Counted from the first letter of the stretch, positions 30,735 through 40,204 are shown. The stretch: DNA of 64,000 nt from Rhodobacteraceae bacterium WFHF2C18 (GCA_002166865.1 NHTQ01000001.1:1-64000); one strand, 5' to 3'. The notes: generated by a model not told the origin, from the sequence alone. Program-made: numbers and translations.

Positions 30735-31391
30735 ATGCTGCTTGAGGTCGAGGGGCTGACGAAATCCTACGCCGGGCCGGACGGGCCGGTGCCGGTGCTG
30801 CGCGGGGTGGACCTGTCGCTGGCGGCGGGCCGGACCCTTGCGCTGACCGGCGAGTCCGGGTCGGGCAAGAGCACCCTTTTGCACCTGGTCGGCGGGCTGG
30901 ACACCGCCGATGGCGGCGCGATCCGGCTGGACGGGCAGGAGGTGAGCACCCTGGACGACCGCGGCCGCGCCGCCCTGCGCCGGGGCGCGGTCGGGGTGAT
31001 CTTCCAGCAGTTCAACCTGATCCCCTCGCTCGACGTGGCCGCCAACATCGCCTTCCAGGCGCGGCTGGCGGGCACTGCGGACCGGGGTCGGATCGACCGG
31101 CTGGCGCGGGCGCTGGGCCTGGCGGGGCAGATGGCCAAGTTCCCCGAGCAATTGTCGGGGGGGCAGCAGCAGAGGGTGGCCATCGCGCGCACCCTGGCCG
31201 CGCGGCCGCGGCTGGTGCTGGCCGACGAGCCCACGGGCAATCTGGACGAGGCGACCTCGGCGGCGGTGCTGGAGGAGCTTCTGGCGCTGGTGGCGGAGAC
31301 CGGGGCGGCGCTGCTGATGGTGACCCATTCGCCGGCGCTGGCCGCGCGCATGGAGCGGCGCCTGCACCTCAGCCGGGGGCGGCTGGCGTGA
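30735..31391 (+). CDS. ABC transporter ATP-binding protein (LolD/MacB/AttE type)
   Basis: This 218-residue ATPase has Walker A GESGSGKST, Q-loop VIFQQFNLIPSLDVAANIAF, signature [16 protein letters not shown], Walker B LVLADEPTGNLDE and H-loop MVTHS. The NLDE pattern is typical of ATPases that work with FtsX-type permeases. It overlaps the permease gene by 4 bases. With the permease and the secreted CrtC-like protein that follow, it matches the attE-attFG-attH arrangement known from Agrobacterium. The substrate is unknown; export or membrane-lipid extraction is typical for this type. Confidence 0.9.
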   Translation: MLLEVEGLTKSYAGPDGPVPVLRGVDLSLAAGRTLALTGESGSGKSTLLHLVGGLDTADGGAIRLDGQEVSTLDDRGRAALRRGAVGVIFQQFNLIPSLDVAANIAFQARLAGTADRGRIDRLARALGLAGQMAKFPEQLSGGQQQRVAIARTLAARPRLVLADEPTGNLDEATSAAVLEELLALVAETGAALLMVTHSPALAARMERRLHLSRGRLA

Positions 31392-33787
31392 CCGCCGCGG
31401 GCCTGCAGGCGCTGTGGTCGCACTGGCGGCGCAATCCGCTGCAGCTGTTCACGCTGCTGGCCGGGCTGGCGCTGGCCACCGCGCTGTGGTCGGGGGTGCA
31501 GGCCATCAATGCCGAGGCGCGGGCAAGCTATGCCGCCGCCGCCGCGACCCTTGGCGAGGGCCAATTCGACCAGCTGGTCCCCCGTGCCGGCGAGACGATG
31601 CCCCAGGCGCGTTTCGTGGCGCTGCGCCGGGCGGGGTGGCTGGTCAGCCCGGTGCTGGAGGGGGAGCTGGACCGGGACGGCGGCGACGTGCGGCTGGTGG
31701 GGCTGGAGCCGCTGACCGCGCCGGGGGGGCTGGGCCCCGTGCGGCCCGGCGCCGGAGGCGGGGACCTGGCCGACGCCCTGGGCGGCGGGGTCGTCTTCGC
31801 CCATCCCGACACGGCGGCGCGGCTGGCGGGGCTGGGCCCGCGGGTGGTGGCCGATCGGGGCGTGGCGCCGGGCACGGCCGTGGCCGACATCGGCCTTGCG
31901 CAGCGGCTGCTGGACCTTCGGGGGCGGATCAGCCGCCTGATCCTGGCGCCCGGGCAGCCGGTCGGCCGGCCGCCGCTGGCGGAGGTGGCGCCGGATCTGG
32001 TGCGCCGGGCGGCGCAGGGCCGGGCCGAGGTGGCGCGGCTGACCGACAGTTTCCACCTCAACCTCACCGCCTTCGGGCTGCTGAGCTTCGCCGTGGGGAT
32101 CTTCATCGTGCACGGCACGATCGGGCTGGCCTTCGAGCAGCGCCGCGGCATGGTGCGCACCCTGCGGGCGCTGGGCATGCCCCTGCGGCGGCTGGTGATG
32201 CTGATGGCCGCCGAACTGGCCCTTGTGGCGCTGGTGGCCGGGGGGCTGGGCATCGCGCTGGGGTATCTGGTGGCGGCGGCGCTGCTTCCGGACGTGGCCG
32301 CGACGCTGGAAGGGCTTTACGGCGCGCAGGTGTCGGGAACGCTGGCATTGCGCCCGGCCTGGTGGTTGTCGGGGCTGGCCATCGCGCTGGGCGGCACGGG
32401 CCTGGCCGCGGCAGGCGCGCTGTGGCGGATCGCGCGGATGCCGATCCTGGCCAGTGCCCGGCCCCGGGCCTGGAGCATGGCCGCCGGGCGGGCCCGGCGC
32501 TGGCAGGCGGCCGGTGCGGTGGGGCTGCTTGCCGTCGCCGGCGCGCTGGCCCAGTGGGGCGGGGGGCTGGTCTCGGGCTTCGTGCTGCTGGGGTGCCTGC
32601 TGCTGGGGGCGGCGCTGGCGCTGCCGCTGGTGCTGGACCCGCTGCTGGCGGCGGCGCAGCGCGGGGCACGCCGGGCGGTGGCGGAATGGTTCTGGGCCGA
32701 CACGCGCCAGCAGCTGCCGGGCCTGAGCCTGGCGCTGATGGCGCTTCTGCTGGCCATCGCGGCCAACGTGGGTGTCTCGACCATGGTGTCGAGCTTCCGC
32801 CTGACCTTTACCGGGTTCCTGGACCAGCGCCTGGCGGCGGAGCTTTACGTCTCGGCCGAGGACGCGCAGGAGGCGGCGGCGCTGGAGGCCTTCCTTGCGC
32901 CGCGGGCGCGGGCGGTGCTGCCGCTCCTGTCGGTCGAGACGCGGCTTGCGGGACGGCCGGCCGAGCTTATGGGCGCGCGGGTGGGGCCGACCTATGCGCG
33001 CAACTGGGAATTCCTGGCGGCCGAGGCGCCGGTCTGGGCGCGGGTCGAGGCCGGGGAGGCGGTGATCGTCAACGAGCAACTGGCCCGCCGGGCCGGGCTC
33101 TGGGTGGGGGACGACCTGGCGGTGGGCCCCGGGCGGCGCCTGCCGGTGGCCGGCGTCTTCGGGGATTACGGCAACCCCGTGGGGCAGGCCATCGTGGGCG
33201 AGGACCTGTTTCGCGAGATGTTCCCGCAGGTGCGGGCCACGCAGTTCGGGGTGCGCAGCGACGATCCCGACGCGCTGCGCCGCGCGCTGGTGGCGGAATT
33301 CGGCCTGCCGCGGGCGCGGATCGTGGACCAGGCGCGGGCCAAGGCGGCCTCGATGCGGGTGTTCGAGCGCACCTTTACCGTGACGGGGGCGTTGAACGTG
33401 CTGACGCTGGCGGTGGCGGCTTTCGCCATCCTGACCAGCCTGCTGACGCTGGCCAGCATGCGGCTGCCGCAGCTGGCCCCGGCCTGGGCGCTGGGGCTGA
33501 CGCGGGCGCGGCTGGGCCGGCTGGAACTGGTGCGGGCGCTGGTGCTGGCAGTGCTGACGGCGGCGCTGGCCCTGCCGCTGGGGCTGGTTCTGGCCTGGGT
33601 CCTGCTGGCGATCGTGAACGTCGAGGCCTTCGGCTGGCGCCTGCCCATGCATCTTTTCCCGGTCGATTACCTGCGCCTTGGGGCCTTCGCGCTGCTGGCG
33701 GCGGGGATCGCGGCGCTCTGGCCCGCCCGGCGGCTGGCGCGCACGCCGCCCTCGGACCTGCTGAAGGTGTTTGCAAATGAACGCTAA
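31388..33787 (+). CDS. ABC transporter permease, FtsX family, two-repeat form
   Basis: This 799-residue permease has two FtsX-type halves. An N-terminal membrane segment (LQLFTLLAGLALATALW) precedes a periplasmic domain, then three membrane segments near residues 220-360 (FGLLSFAVGIFIVHG and following). The second half repeats this (LALMALLLAIAANVGVS, a periplasmic domain, then TLAVAAFAILTSLLTLASM to the C-terminus). In the att system the two permeases AttF and AttG are separate or fused; here one protein covers both. It overlaps the ATPase by 4 bases and the next gene by 11. Confidence 0.88.
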   Translation: MTAAGLQALWSHWRRNPLQLFTLLAGLALATALWSGVQAINAEARASYAAAAATLGEGQFDQLVPRAGETMPQARFVALRRAGWLVSPVLEGELDRDGGDVRLVGLEPLTAPGGLGPVRPGAGGGDLADALGGGVVFAHPDTAARLAGLGPRVVADRGVAPGTAVADIGLAQRLLDLRGRISRLILAPGQPVGRPPLAEVAPDLVRRAAQGRAEVARLTDSFHLNLTAFGLLSFAVGIFIVHGTIGLAFEQRRGMVRTLRALGMPLRRLVMLMAAELALVALVAGGLGIALGYLVAAALLPDVAATLEGLYGAQVSGTLALRPAWWLSGLAIALGGTGLAAAGALWRIARMPILASARPRAWSMAAGRARRWQAAGAVGLLAVAGALAQWGGGLVSGFVLLGCLLLGAALALPLVLDPLLAAAQRGARRAVAEWFWADTRQQLPGLSLALMALLLAIAANVGVSTMVSSFRLTFTGFLDQRLAAELYVSAEDAQEAAALEAFLAPRARAVLPLLSVETRLAGRPAELMGARVGPTYARNWEFLAAEAPVWARVEAGEAVIVNEQLARRAGLWVGDDLAVGPGRRLPVAGVFGDYGNPVGQAIVGEDLFREMFPQVRATQFGVRSDDPDALRRALVAEFGLPRARIVDQARAKAASMRVFERTFTVTGALNVLTLAVAAFAILTSLLTLASMRLPQLAPAWALGLTRARLGRLELVRALVLAVLTAALALPLGLVLAWVLLAIVNVEAFGWRLPMHLFPVDYLRLGAFALLAAGIAALWPARRLARTPPSDLLKVFANER

Positions 33788-34817
33788 GATTCTGCTTTTG
33801 CTTGTCTTTCTGCCGATGTCGGCGCTGGCGCAGGGGTTCGCCGGCCTTGGCACCGAGGCGAAGGATTTCGCCCGACCGCAGCCCGACCCGTCGTTCAGTT
33901 TTCCGGCCGATCACGGGGCGCATCCCGACTACCGGATCGAGTGGTGGTACCTGACCGCCAATCTGACCGGCCCCGAGGGCACCGCCTACGGGCTGCAATG
34001 GACGCTGTTCCGGTCGGCGCTGGCGCCCGGCACGGCCCCGGGGTGGGATTCGCCGCAGGTCTGGTTCGCCCATGCCGCCGTGACCACGCCGGAGGCGCAT
34101 CACGTCACGGAGCGGTTCGCCCGCGGCGGGATCGGCCAGGCGGGCGTGCGGGCCGATCCCTTCGCCGCCTGGATCGACGAATGGCGCCTGGGCGGCGAGA
34201 GCTTCGCGCGGATGGACCTGACCGCCGCCGGCCCCGATTTCGCCTATGACATGGCGCTGGAGGCGCGGGGGCCGCTGGTGTTTCACGGGGCGGAGGGGTA
34301 CTCGGTGAAATCAGCGCAGGGGCAGGCGAGCTACTATTATTCGCAGCCCTTCTTCGAGATTTCCGGCACGCTGACCCTGCCCGGCGGCGCGGTGCCGGTC
34401 ACGGGCAGCGCCTGGCTGGACCGGGAGTGGTCCTCGCAGCCGCTGGCGGCGGATCAGGCGGGCTGGGACTGGTTCTCGCTGAGCTTCGACAGCGGCGAGA
34501 AGCTGATGGGCTTCCGCCTGCGCGAGGCCGGCGGCGGAGTCTACACGGCGGGCACCTGGATCGGGGCGGAGGGCCGCACCGTGGCGCTGGACGATGGCGC
34601 CTTCCGGGCCGAGCCGCTGGAGACGACCCAGGTGGCGGGCCGGGAGGTGCCCACCCGGTGGCGGGTGCGGGTGCCCGAACGCGGCGTGGCGGTGACCGTG
34701 GCCGCCCTGAACCCGCGGGCCTGGATGGATGTCACACCGCCCTACTGGGAGGGGCCGGTCACGGTGACGGGCTCTCACGCGGGGGGGGGGTATCTGGAGA
34801 TGACCGGCTACGAGTGA
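33777..34817 (+). CDS. Secreted lipocalin-like/CrtC-family hydrolase (AttH-like)
   Basis: This 346-residue protein has a signal peptide (MNAKILLLLVFLPMSALAQG, cut after about residue 18). The body contains ADHGAHPDYRIEWWYLTANL, AYGLQWTLFR, VWFAHAAV, GSAWLDREWSS and GWDWFSL, which are hallmarks of the AttH/carotenoid 1,2-hydratase-like double-lipocalin fold. It should act in the periplasm. It overlaps the permease gene, so the three genes are one operon. The start ATG 33777 gives the cleanest signal peptide; a TTG two codons earlier is also in frame. Its ligand or reaction is unknown. Confidence 0.87.
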   Translation: MNAKILLLLVFLPMSALAQGFAGLGTEAKDFARPQPDPSFSFPADHGAHPDYRIEWWYLTANLTGPEGTAYGLQWTLFRSALAPGTAPGWDSPQVWFAHAAVTTPEAHHVTERFARGGIGQAGVRADPFAAWIDEWRLGGESFARMDLTAAGPDFAYDMALEARGPLVFHGAEGYSVKSAQGQASYYYSQPFFEISGTLTLPGGAVPVTGSAWLDREWSSQPLAADQAGWDWFSLSFDSGEKLMGFRLREAGGGVYTAGTWIGAEGRTVALDDGAFRAEPLETTQVAGREVPTRWRVRVPERGVAVTVAALNPRAWMDVTPPYWEGPVTVTGSHAGGGYLEMTGYE

Positions 34818-35695
34818 GCGGGGTGCTGCCCGATCTCGTCCTGCAGCCAGGCGAGGAAGGCCTCGGATGCGGGGGTGGCGGCGTGGCTGGCGGCGGGCAG
34901 GAGGAAGTAGCCCTCGGTCAGCTTCGGGGCGTGGTCGCCCGCGCGCATCAGCCGCCCGTCGCCGATCAGGTCGGTCACAAGGCTGTCGTGGGCCATCGCC
35001 AGGCCCGCGCCGTTGAGCGCGGCGGTGATCTCGATCGCGAAGGAGGAGGTCAGGTTCACCTCGCCGGCGCGGCGGAAGGGGCGGCCCTGGCTTTTGAACC
35101 AGGCCTCCCAGGTGCCGGTGACGCCGGCGCAATCGAAAAGCGTGGCGGTGTCGAAATCGGGGCGGCCGCCGTGGTAGTCGGGGGCGCAGACCGGGAAGAA
35201 GCGGTCCTGCGTCAGGCGTTGCGCGGCGGCGGACATGTCCTCGGCGCGGCCGAAGCGGATTTCCATGGCGGCCTGGGCGGCGTGGCGCTCGGGATCCCAG
35301 ATCGGCGTGACGATGTTGAGCACCAGCCAGGGATGCCGGGCGTAGAGCCTGTGCAGCCGCGGGGCCAGCCAGAAGACGGAAAACCCCATGTTGCACTGCA
35401 CGACCAGGTGCCGGCCCCGATCGCCGCCGGTAAAGGCGCGCGTGCCCGTCGCGATCAGGTCGAAAGCCTCGCGCACGATGGGAAGGTAGTTCGCGCCGGC
35501 CTCGGTCAGTTCCAGCGCGCGCGTCTTGCGCACGAAAAGCTCGCGCCCGAGGAAGGATTCCAGGCTGCGCACGTGCTGGCTGACGGCGGACTGGGTGAGG
35601 TTCAACTCGCCCGCGGCGCGGGTGAAGGAGAGGTGCCGCGCGCTGGCCTCGAAGGCCCTCAGCCAGGTCAGCGGCGGCAGGTTAGAAGCGGTCAT
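34808..35695 (-). CDS. LysR-family transcriptional regulator (GcvA-like)
   Basis: This 295-residue regulator has an N-terminal winged helix-turn-helix (LTWLRAFEASARHLSFTRAAGELNLTQSAVSQHVRSLE) and a C-terminal substrate-binding domain. The pattern fits the GcvA subgroup. It is divergent from the aldolase/dioxygenase pair, which it probably controls with a small-molecule co-inducer. Its 3' end overlaps the convergent attH-like gene by 10 bases. The start ATG 35695 precedes the helix-turn-helix by the usual distance; an upstream in-frame start at 35716 is less likely. Confidence 0.9.
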   Translation of the reverse strand: MTASNLPPLTWLRAFEASARHLSFTRAAGELNLTQSAVSQHVRSLESFLGRELFVRKTRALELTEAGANYLPIVREAFDLIATGTRAFTGGDRGRHLVVQCNMGFSVFWLAPRLHRLYARHPWLVLNIVTPIWDPERHAAQAAMEIRFGRAEDMSAAAQRLTQDRFFPVCAPDYHGGRPDFDTATLFDCAGVTGTWEAWFKSQGRPFRRAGEVNLTSSFAIEITAALNGAGLAMAHDSLVTDLIGDGRLMRAGDHAPKLTEGYFLLPAASHAATPASEAFLAWLQDEIGQHPAHS

Positions 35696-35713
35696 CGGCG
35701 TCCAGTACCCATG

Positions 35714-35730
35714 CATTAGTTCGGCTTATG
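35714..35730. promoter_or_regulatory. Candidate LysR-type operator
   Basis: CATTAGTTCGGCTTATG is an imperfect dyad (CATTAG against CTTATG) that contains the T-N11-A pattern (T35716, A35728) of LysR-family sites. It lies between the divergent LysR and aldolase genes, 18 bases upstream of the regulator start, where autoregulatory sites usually sit. Confidence 0.45.
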
Positions 35731-35806
35731 CCATAGCGCCGGATTCATCGTTTGTCAGCCCGGCGCGGGGCTGGCATCCCGCCGGCACGCGAAAAGGAGA
35801 CACCCG

Positions 35807-36562
35807 ATGCTGGACACCGGCGAGAGCGCAAACCTGACCCACTGGCAGGAACGGATCGACATGGCGGCGGCCTTCCGCTGGACCGCGCGGCTGAACATGC
35901 ACGAGGCGGTGGCCAATCATTTCAGCCTTGCGGTCGGCGGTGACGGCGCGCGGTTCCTGATGAATCCCAACCAGGTGCACTTCGCCCGCATCCGGGCCTC
36001 GGACCTGCTGCTGCTGGATGCCGACGACCCGGAAACGATGGACAGGCCCGGCGCGCCCGATCCCACGGCCTGGGGGCTGCATGGCGCGATTCACCGGCTG
36101 TGCCCGCATGCGCGCTGCGTGATGCACGTGCATTCCATCCATGCCACGGTGCTGGCCTGCCTGGCCGACAGCACGCTGCCCCCCATCGACCAGAACTGCG
36201 CGACCTTCTTCAACCGTCACGTCGTCGACAACGGCTATGGCGGGCTGGCCTTCGAGGACGAGGGCGCGCGCTGCGCGGGGCTGCTGTCGGATCCCAAGGA
36301 CCGGGTTCTTGTCATGGGCAACCACGGTGTCCTGGTGATCGGGGACGACGTGGCCGAGACCTTCAACCGTCTCTACTACTTCGAGCGCGCGGCCGAGACC
36401 TATGTCCGCGCGCTCCAGACCGGGCAGCCCCTGCGCGTCCTGCCCGACGACGTGGCGGAGAAGACCGCGCGCGAACTCGAAGGCTACCCGGGCCAGGCCG
36501 AACGGCACCTGGCCGAGCTGAAGGCGATCCTGGATGCCGAGGGCAGCGATTACGCCGCCTGA
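35807..36562 (+). CDS. Class II aldolase/adducin family protein
   Basis: This 251-residue protein has the class II aldolase fold. The metal-binding histidines are in CVMHVHSIHATVLACL near residue 106, and a further family motif, RVLVMGNHGVLVIGD, lies near residue 168. The family carries out zinc-dependent aldol cleavage or epimerisation of sugar phosphates, but many members act on other hydroxy-acids. It is followed after 31 bases by an Fe(II)/2-oxoglutarate dioxygenase, and both lie divergent from a LysR regulator, suggesting a small catabolic operon. The substrate is unknown. Confidence 0.85.
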   Translation: MLDTGESANLTHWQERIDMAAAFRWTARLNMHEAVANHFSLAVGGDGARFLMNPNQVHFARIRASDLLLLDADDPETMDRPGAPDPTAWGLHGAIHRLCPHARCVMHVHSIHATVLACLADSTLPPIDQNCATFFNRHVVDNGYGGLAFEDEGARCAGLLSDPKDRVLVMGNHGVLVIGDDVAETFNRLYYFERAAETYVRALQTGQPLRVLPDDVAEKTARELEGYPGQAERHLAELKAILDAEGSDYAA

Positions 36563-36593
36563 CCCGAGACCCCCGACGAAACGGAGCAATCAC

Positions 36594-37751
36594 ATGAGCG
36601 AGACCCCCGTCCAACTGGCCGAGAAGGGGCTTTACGTGCCCCTGGAGCGCGGCCCGACCTATTTCAACTACCACTGGCTGCGCGACGCCTGCCCGACGAC
36701 GATCGATCCGCAAACGCGGGAGCGCGTCTTCGATGTCACCGCGCTGGCGGCCGCGCCGGCGGCGCGCGCCGCGCGGGTCACCGACGCGGAACTGGAGATC
36801 GACTGGGCGAACGAGGATCACGTCACGCGCCTGCCGCTGTCGCGGCTGGCGGCCTTTGCCGCCTCCGGCCGCAACCCCGACCCGGCGGACCTGCCCCGGC
36901 GGCTGTGGTACGCCGATCATTACCCGGCGTTCCGCCGCATCCCGCAGGCCGACGTGGAACAGACCGAGGCGGGCCGCGCGCGCCTGGCCCGCGCCCTGGT
37001 CGAGGAGGGCGTCGCGCTGGTCACGGAGATGGAGAACAGCGACGAGAGCCTGACGCGGCTGGTGAACTGCCTGGGCCCGGTTACCCCAACGGCCGAGGGG
37101 CACTACTTCGAGGTGCGGCTGGAGATCGCGCCCACCAACCTGGCCTTCACCGCCGGCCCGCTGGAGATGCACACCGACCTGCCGGGCGAGGAGATGGCGC
37201 CGGGCGTCCAGTTCCTGCATTGCCGGGCAAATACCGTGGAGGGCGGGCGCAGCCTGTTCCTGGATGGCGCGGCCGTGGCCGAGGCCCTGCGCGAGGAGGA
37301 TCCCGCGGCCTTCGACCTGCTGGCCCGCCACGAGATCCCCTTTTTCTACCGGCATGACGGCTGGGACTACCGGGCGCATCAGCGGGTGATCGAGCTCGAC
37401 GCGCGCGGCAACGTCGCGGGGGTGACCGTGTCGCAGCACCTGCAGGACGACATGGACCTGCCCCAGGAGGTGCTGGACGACTACTATCCGGCGCTTTGCC
37501 GGTTCCTGCGCCTGATGCAGGACGACCGGTTCCTGTGCCGGTTCCGGCTGAACGCGGGCGAATGCATCGTTTTCGACAACCACCGGATTGTGCACGGGCG
37601 CGAGGGCTTTTCCGCCGAAAGCGGCCAGCGGCACCTTCGGGGCTGCTACACCGACCGCGGCGCGGCCTGGAGCACCTACCGCACGCTGGCCGCCGCCGGT
37701 GCCGACGGCAGCGACCAGGCCGACGACGCGCCCCGCGCCCTGTCTGCCTGA
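36594..37751 (+). CDS. Gamma-butyrobetaine hydroxylase-like Fe(II)/2-oxoglutarate dioxygenase
   Basis: This 385-residue protein has the BBOX/TMLH layout. Residues about 15-100 form the N-terminal domain (FNYHWLRDACP, family consensus WLRDNCPC), and about 120-370 form the TauD-type double-stranded beta-helix. Iron ligands are His and Asp in LEMHTDLPGEEM and the distal His in NHRIVHGREGF; the Arg that binds 2-oxoglutarate follows. The zinc-binding cysteines after WLRD seen in true gamma-butyrobetaine hydroxylases are mostly missing here, so the N-domain may not bind zinc. It may hydroxylate a trimethylammonium or related compound whose product the aldolase cleaves; that is inference from the pair. 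Confidence 0.85.
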   Translation: MSETPVQLAEKGLYVPLERGPTYFNYHWLRDACPTTIDPQTRERVFDVTALAAAPAARAARVTDAELEIDWANEDHVTRLPLSRLAAFAASGRNPDPADLPRRLWYADHYPAFRRIPQADVEQTEAGRARLARALVEEGVALVTEMENSDESLTRLVNCLGPVTPTAEGHYFEVRLEIAPTNLAFTAGPLEMHTDLPGEEMAPGVQFLHCRANTVEGGRSLFLDGAAVAEALREEDPAAFDLLARHEIPFFYRHDGWDYRAHQRVIELDARGNVAGVTVSQHLQDDMDLPQEVLDDYYPALCRFLRLMQDDRFLCRFRLNAGECIVFDNHRIVHGREGFSAESGQRHLRGCYTDRGAAWSTYRTLAAAGADGSDQADDAPRALSA

Positions 37752-37756
37752 CCCGT

Positions 37757-37778
37757 CCGGCCGGCGGCGCCCGGCCGG
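37757..37778 (+). terminator. Hairpin after the dioxygenase gene
   Basis: Two CCGGCCGG blocks separated by CGGCGC form an 8-base stem with a 6-base loop, starting 6 bases after the dioxygenase stop. It lies between convergent genes (the dioxygenase and thiF) and may terminate either strand. There is no T-tract. Confidence 0.5.
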
Positions 37779-37865
37779 CAATGCGCCGCCACGGATCGCC
37801 CCTGTTCTCGCCTGCCGGGCCGCGCCGGCGCCTGCCCGTGCCCGTGGTGGGCGCGGGCCGACGAC

Positions 37866-38843
37866 TCAGCCCTGCCCGGATGCACCGAGGGCCACCAGCG
37901 CGATCTCGCCGTCCCAGACTTCGGCCAGGCGTTCGGCCGCCGTCCAGGATCGCAGGCCACTGCGGCAGCACAGCACGGCGCGCTGGCCGGGCGCGGGGCA
38001 GGGGCCGCCGGGGCCGAAGGCCTCGGCCGGCAGGCGCCGGGCCTCGGGGCGGAGGCGGGGGGCCTCTTCGGGGGCGCGCAGGTCCACGACGAAATCCCCC
38101 GCGGCGATCTCGGCGGCGTCGATGAAGGCGGGTCGCCACCCCGGTTCGGGCGCGCCGGCGAACGAGAACCCGCCGAACCGGTGGTGGCGCGCGTCGTAGC
38201 TGACGATGCGGCCCAGCGGCGCGGGCGCGATGCCGGCGAGCTGCGCCAGGGCCATCTGCGCCTGCAGGCTGCCGACGACCCCCACCACGGGGCCCAGCAC
38301 CCCGTCCCGGGCGCAGGAGCCCGCCCGTTGCGGCAGGTCGGGAAAGACCGCGCGCAGCGACGGCGCCCCGCCGCAGAAACCGCCGGCATAGCCCTCGGCC
38401 CCGATGACCGAGGCGCTGATCAGCGGCAGCCCCCGCGCGTGGCAGTGATCGGAAAGGATGTAGCTGGCCGCGAAGCTGTCGGCGCAGTCGAGGACGAGGT
38501 CCATGCCCTCGGCCAGGGTGGCGGCGTTGGCCGGACGCAGGGCCTCGGCGACCGGCGTGACCGGGCAGTCGGGGTTGAGGCCGGCCAGGGTCGCCGCCGC
38601 GGCGGTGGCCTTGGGCCGGCCGATGTCGCCGGCGCGGAACAGGGTCTGGCGGTGCAGGTTGCTTTCGTCCACGCGATCGGGGTCGACCAGCCGCAGTCCG
38701 CCGAGGCCGGCGCCGACAAGGTATTGCAGCACCGGCGCGGCCAGCCCGCCGGCGCCAACGACCAGCGCCCGCGCGGCCCGCAGGCGCGCCTGTCCCGCGG
38801 TGCCCAGCTCGGGCACGGCGACCTGGCGGGCATAGCGGCTCAT
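37866..38843 (-). CDS. thiF: ThiF/MoeB-type adenylyltransferase with C-terminal rhodanese domain
   Basis: This 325-residue protein activates the ThiS C-terminus by adenylation for sulfur transfer in thiazole synthesis. The nucleotide site is VVGAGGLAAPVLQYLVGAG with DPDRVDESNLHRQTLF, and DCADSFAASYILSD follows. The C-terminal part (about 245-325) is a rhodanese domain with active-site CCRSGLRS, which could deliver the sulfur itself. The usual paired zinc cysteines of MoeB are not obvious. It is the last gene of thiOSGEF and overlaps thiE as ATGA. Confidence 0.88.
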   Translation of the reverse strand: MSRYARQVAVPELGTAGQARLRAARALVVGAGGLAAPVLQYLVGAGLGGLRLVDPDRVDESNLHRQTLFRAGDIGRPKATAAAATLAGLNPDCPVTPVAEALRPANAATLAEGMDLVLDCADSFAASYILSDHCHARGLPLISASVIGAEGYAGGFCGGAPSLRAVFPDLPQRAGSCARDGVLGPVVGVVGSLQAQMALAQLAGIAPAPLGRIVSYDARHHRFGGFSFAGAPEPGWRPAFIDAAEIAAGDFVVDLRAPEEAPRLRPEARRLPAEAFGPGGPCPAPGQRAVLCCRSGLRSWTAAERLAEVWDGEIALVALGASGQG

Positions 38844-39436
38844 CGCGTCACCGCGATCCAGTCGCGGATTCGCGCCTCGGGGTCGGGATCGAGGGTGATA
38901 TCGGTCACGACCGAGGCGATGTCCGCCCCCGCGGCGAAGGCCCGCGGCGCGCGCTGCGTGGTCAGCCCGCCGATGGCCACCAGCGGCAGATCGCCCACCC
39001 GTGCCTTCCAGTCCCGCACCCGGTCGAGTCCCTGCCGATGCCACTTCATCTTCTTGAGGACGGTGGGCCAGACCGGGCCGAGGGCCACGTAGTCGGGGCG
39101 CTGGGCCAGGGCGCGCACCAGTTCGGCCTCGTCATGGGTGCTCAGGCCGATGCGCACCCCCGCGCGGCGCAGCGCGGGCAGGTCGGCGGTATCCAGATCC
39201 TCCTGGCCCAGGTGGACCCAGTCGCAGCCCAGATCCATCGCGAGCCGCCAGTGATCGTTGACGACCAGCGTGGCGCCGGCCGCGCGGCACAGGTCGCGCC
39301 CGCGCGCGATCATGTCGCGCAGCTCGGCCTCGGGCCGGTCCTTGATCCGCAGTTGCACGAGCCTGACGCCAAGCGGCAGCGCGCGCTCCAGCCAGTCGGG
39401 GTGATCGAAGATGGGGTAGAAGCGGGGCAGGGTCAT
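38840..39436 (-). CDS. thiE: Thiamine phosphate synthase
   Basis: This 198-residue enzyme joins the pyrimidine and thiazole halves to make thiamine phosphate. It shows [65 protein letters not shown] and LPLVAIGGL, which are the conserved phosphate and metal-binding stretches of the ThiE TIM barrel. The start overlaps the thiG stop as ATGA. Confidence 0.92.
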   Translation of the reverse strand: MTLPRFYPIFDHPDWLERALPLGVRLVQLRIKDRPEAELRDMIARGRDLCRAAGATLVVNDHWRLAMDLGCDWVHLGQEDLDTADLPALRRAGVRIGLSTHDEAELVRALAQRPDYVALGPVWPTVLKKMKWHRQGLDRVRDWKARVGDLPLVAIGGLTTQRAPRAFAAGADIASVVTDITLDPDPEARIRDWIAVTR

Positions 39437-40203
39437 TCCAGCACCGCCAGTCCCAGCACGGGGGTGGAGGGGCTGGCCATGTCGCGCGGCTCCATCGGGT
39501 CGGCCGCGTGGGCCAGGCGCCCGGCATCGAGCGCGCGGGCGAAGCCCTCGGCCATGGCCGCCGGATCCCCGGCCCTGGCCACCGCGGTGTTCAGCAGCAC
39601 CGCGTCGTAGCCCAGTTCCATCGCCTGCGCGGCATGGCTGGGCAGGCCCATCCCCGCGTCGATCACCATCGGGACCTCGGGGAACTGCGCGCGCAGCGTG
39701 CGCAGCCCGTAAAGGTTGTTCAGACCCAGCCCCGTGCCGATCGGGGCGCCCCAGGGCATCAGCACCTCGCAGCCGGCCTCCAGCAGCCGGCCGGCCAGGA
39801 TGCCGTCCTCGGTGGTGTAGGGGAAGACCTTGAACCCCTCCTCGCAGAGGATGCGGGCCGCCTCGACCAGGCCGAAGGGATCGGGCTGCAGGGTGTCGGG
39901 ATGGCCGATGACCTCCAGCTTGATCCAGTCGGTGTCGAAAAGCTCGCGCGCCATCCGGGCCGTGGTGACGGCCTCGCGCACGCTGTGGCACCCGGCGGTG
40001 TTGGGCAGGACCGGCACGCCGAGGCCGCGGATGATGTCCCAGAAGGGGCCGCCCTGGCCGCCCGCGGCCTCGCGCCGCAACGAGACCGTGGCCACGCCCG
40101 CGCCGGAGCGGCGGAAAGCCGCCTCCATCACGGACGGGGAGGGATATTGCGCCGTGCCCAGCATCAGGGGCGAGGCGATCTCGGTTCCGTAGAAGACAGG
40201 CAT
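39433..40203 (-). CDS. thiG: Thiazole synthase
   Basis: This 256-residue enzyme builds the thiazole ring from deoxyxylulose phosphate, dehydroglycine and ThiS-thiocarboxylate. The Schiff-base lysine lies in WIKLEVIGH near residue 98; [30 protein letters not shown] and VMIDAG-type ([21 protein letters not shown]) motifs are intact. The start at ATG 40203 gives [21 protein letters not shown], the usual N-terminus. It is separated from thiS by one base. Confidence 0.95.
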   Translation of the reverse strand: MPVFYGTEIASPLMLGTAQYPSPSVMEAAFRRSGAGVATVSLRREAAGGQGGPFWDIIRGLGVPVLPNTAGCHSVREAVTTARMARELFDTDWIKLEVIGHPDTLQPDPFGLVEAARILCEEGFKVFPYTTEDGILAGRLLEAGCEVLMPWGAPIGTGLGLNNLYGLRTLRAQFPEVPMVIDAGMGLPSHAAQAMELGYDAVLLNTAVARAGDPAAMAEGFARALDAGRLAHAADPMEPRDMASPSTPVLGLAVLE

Positions 40204-40204
40204 C

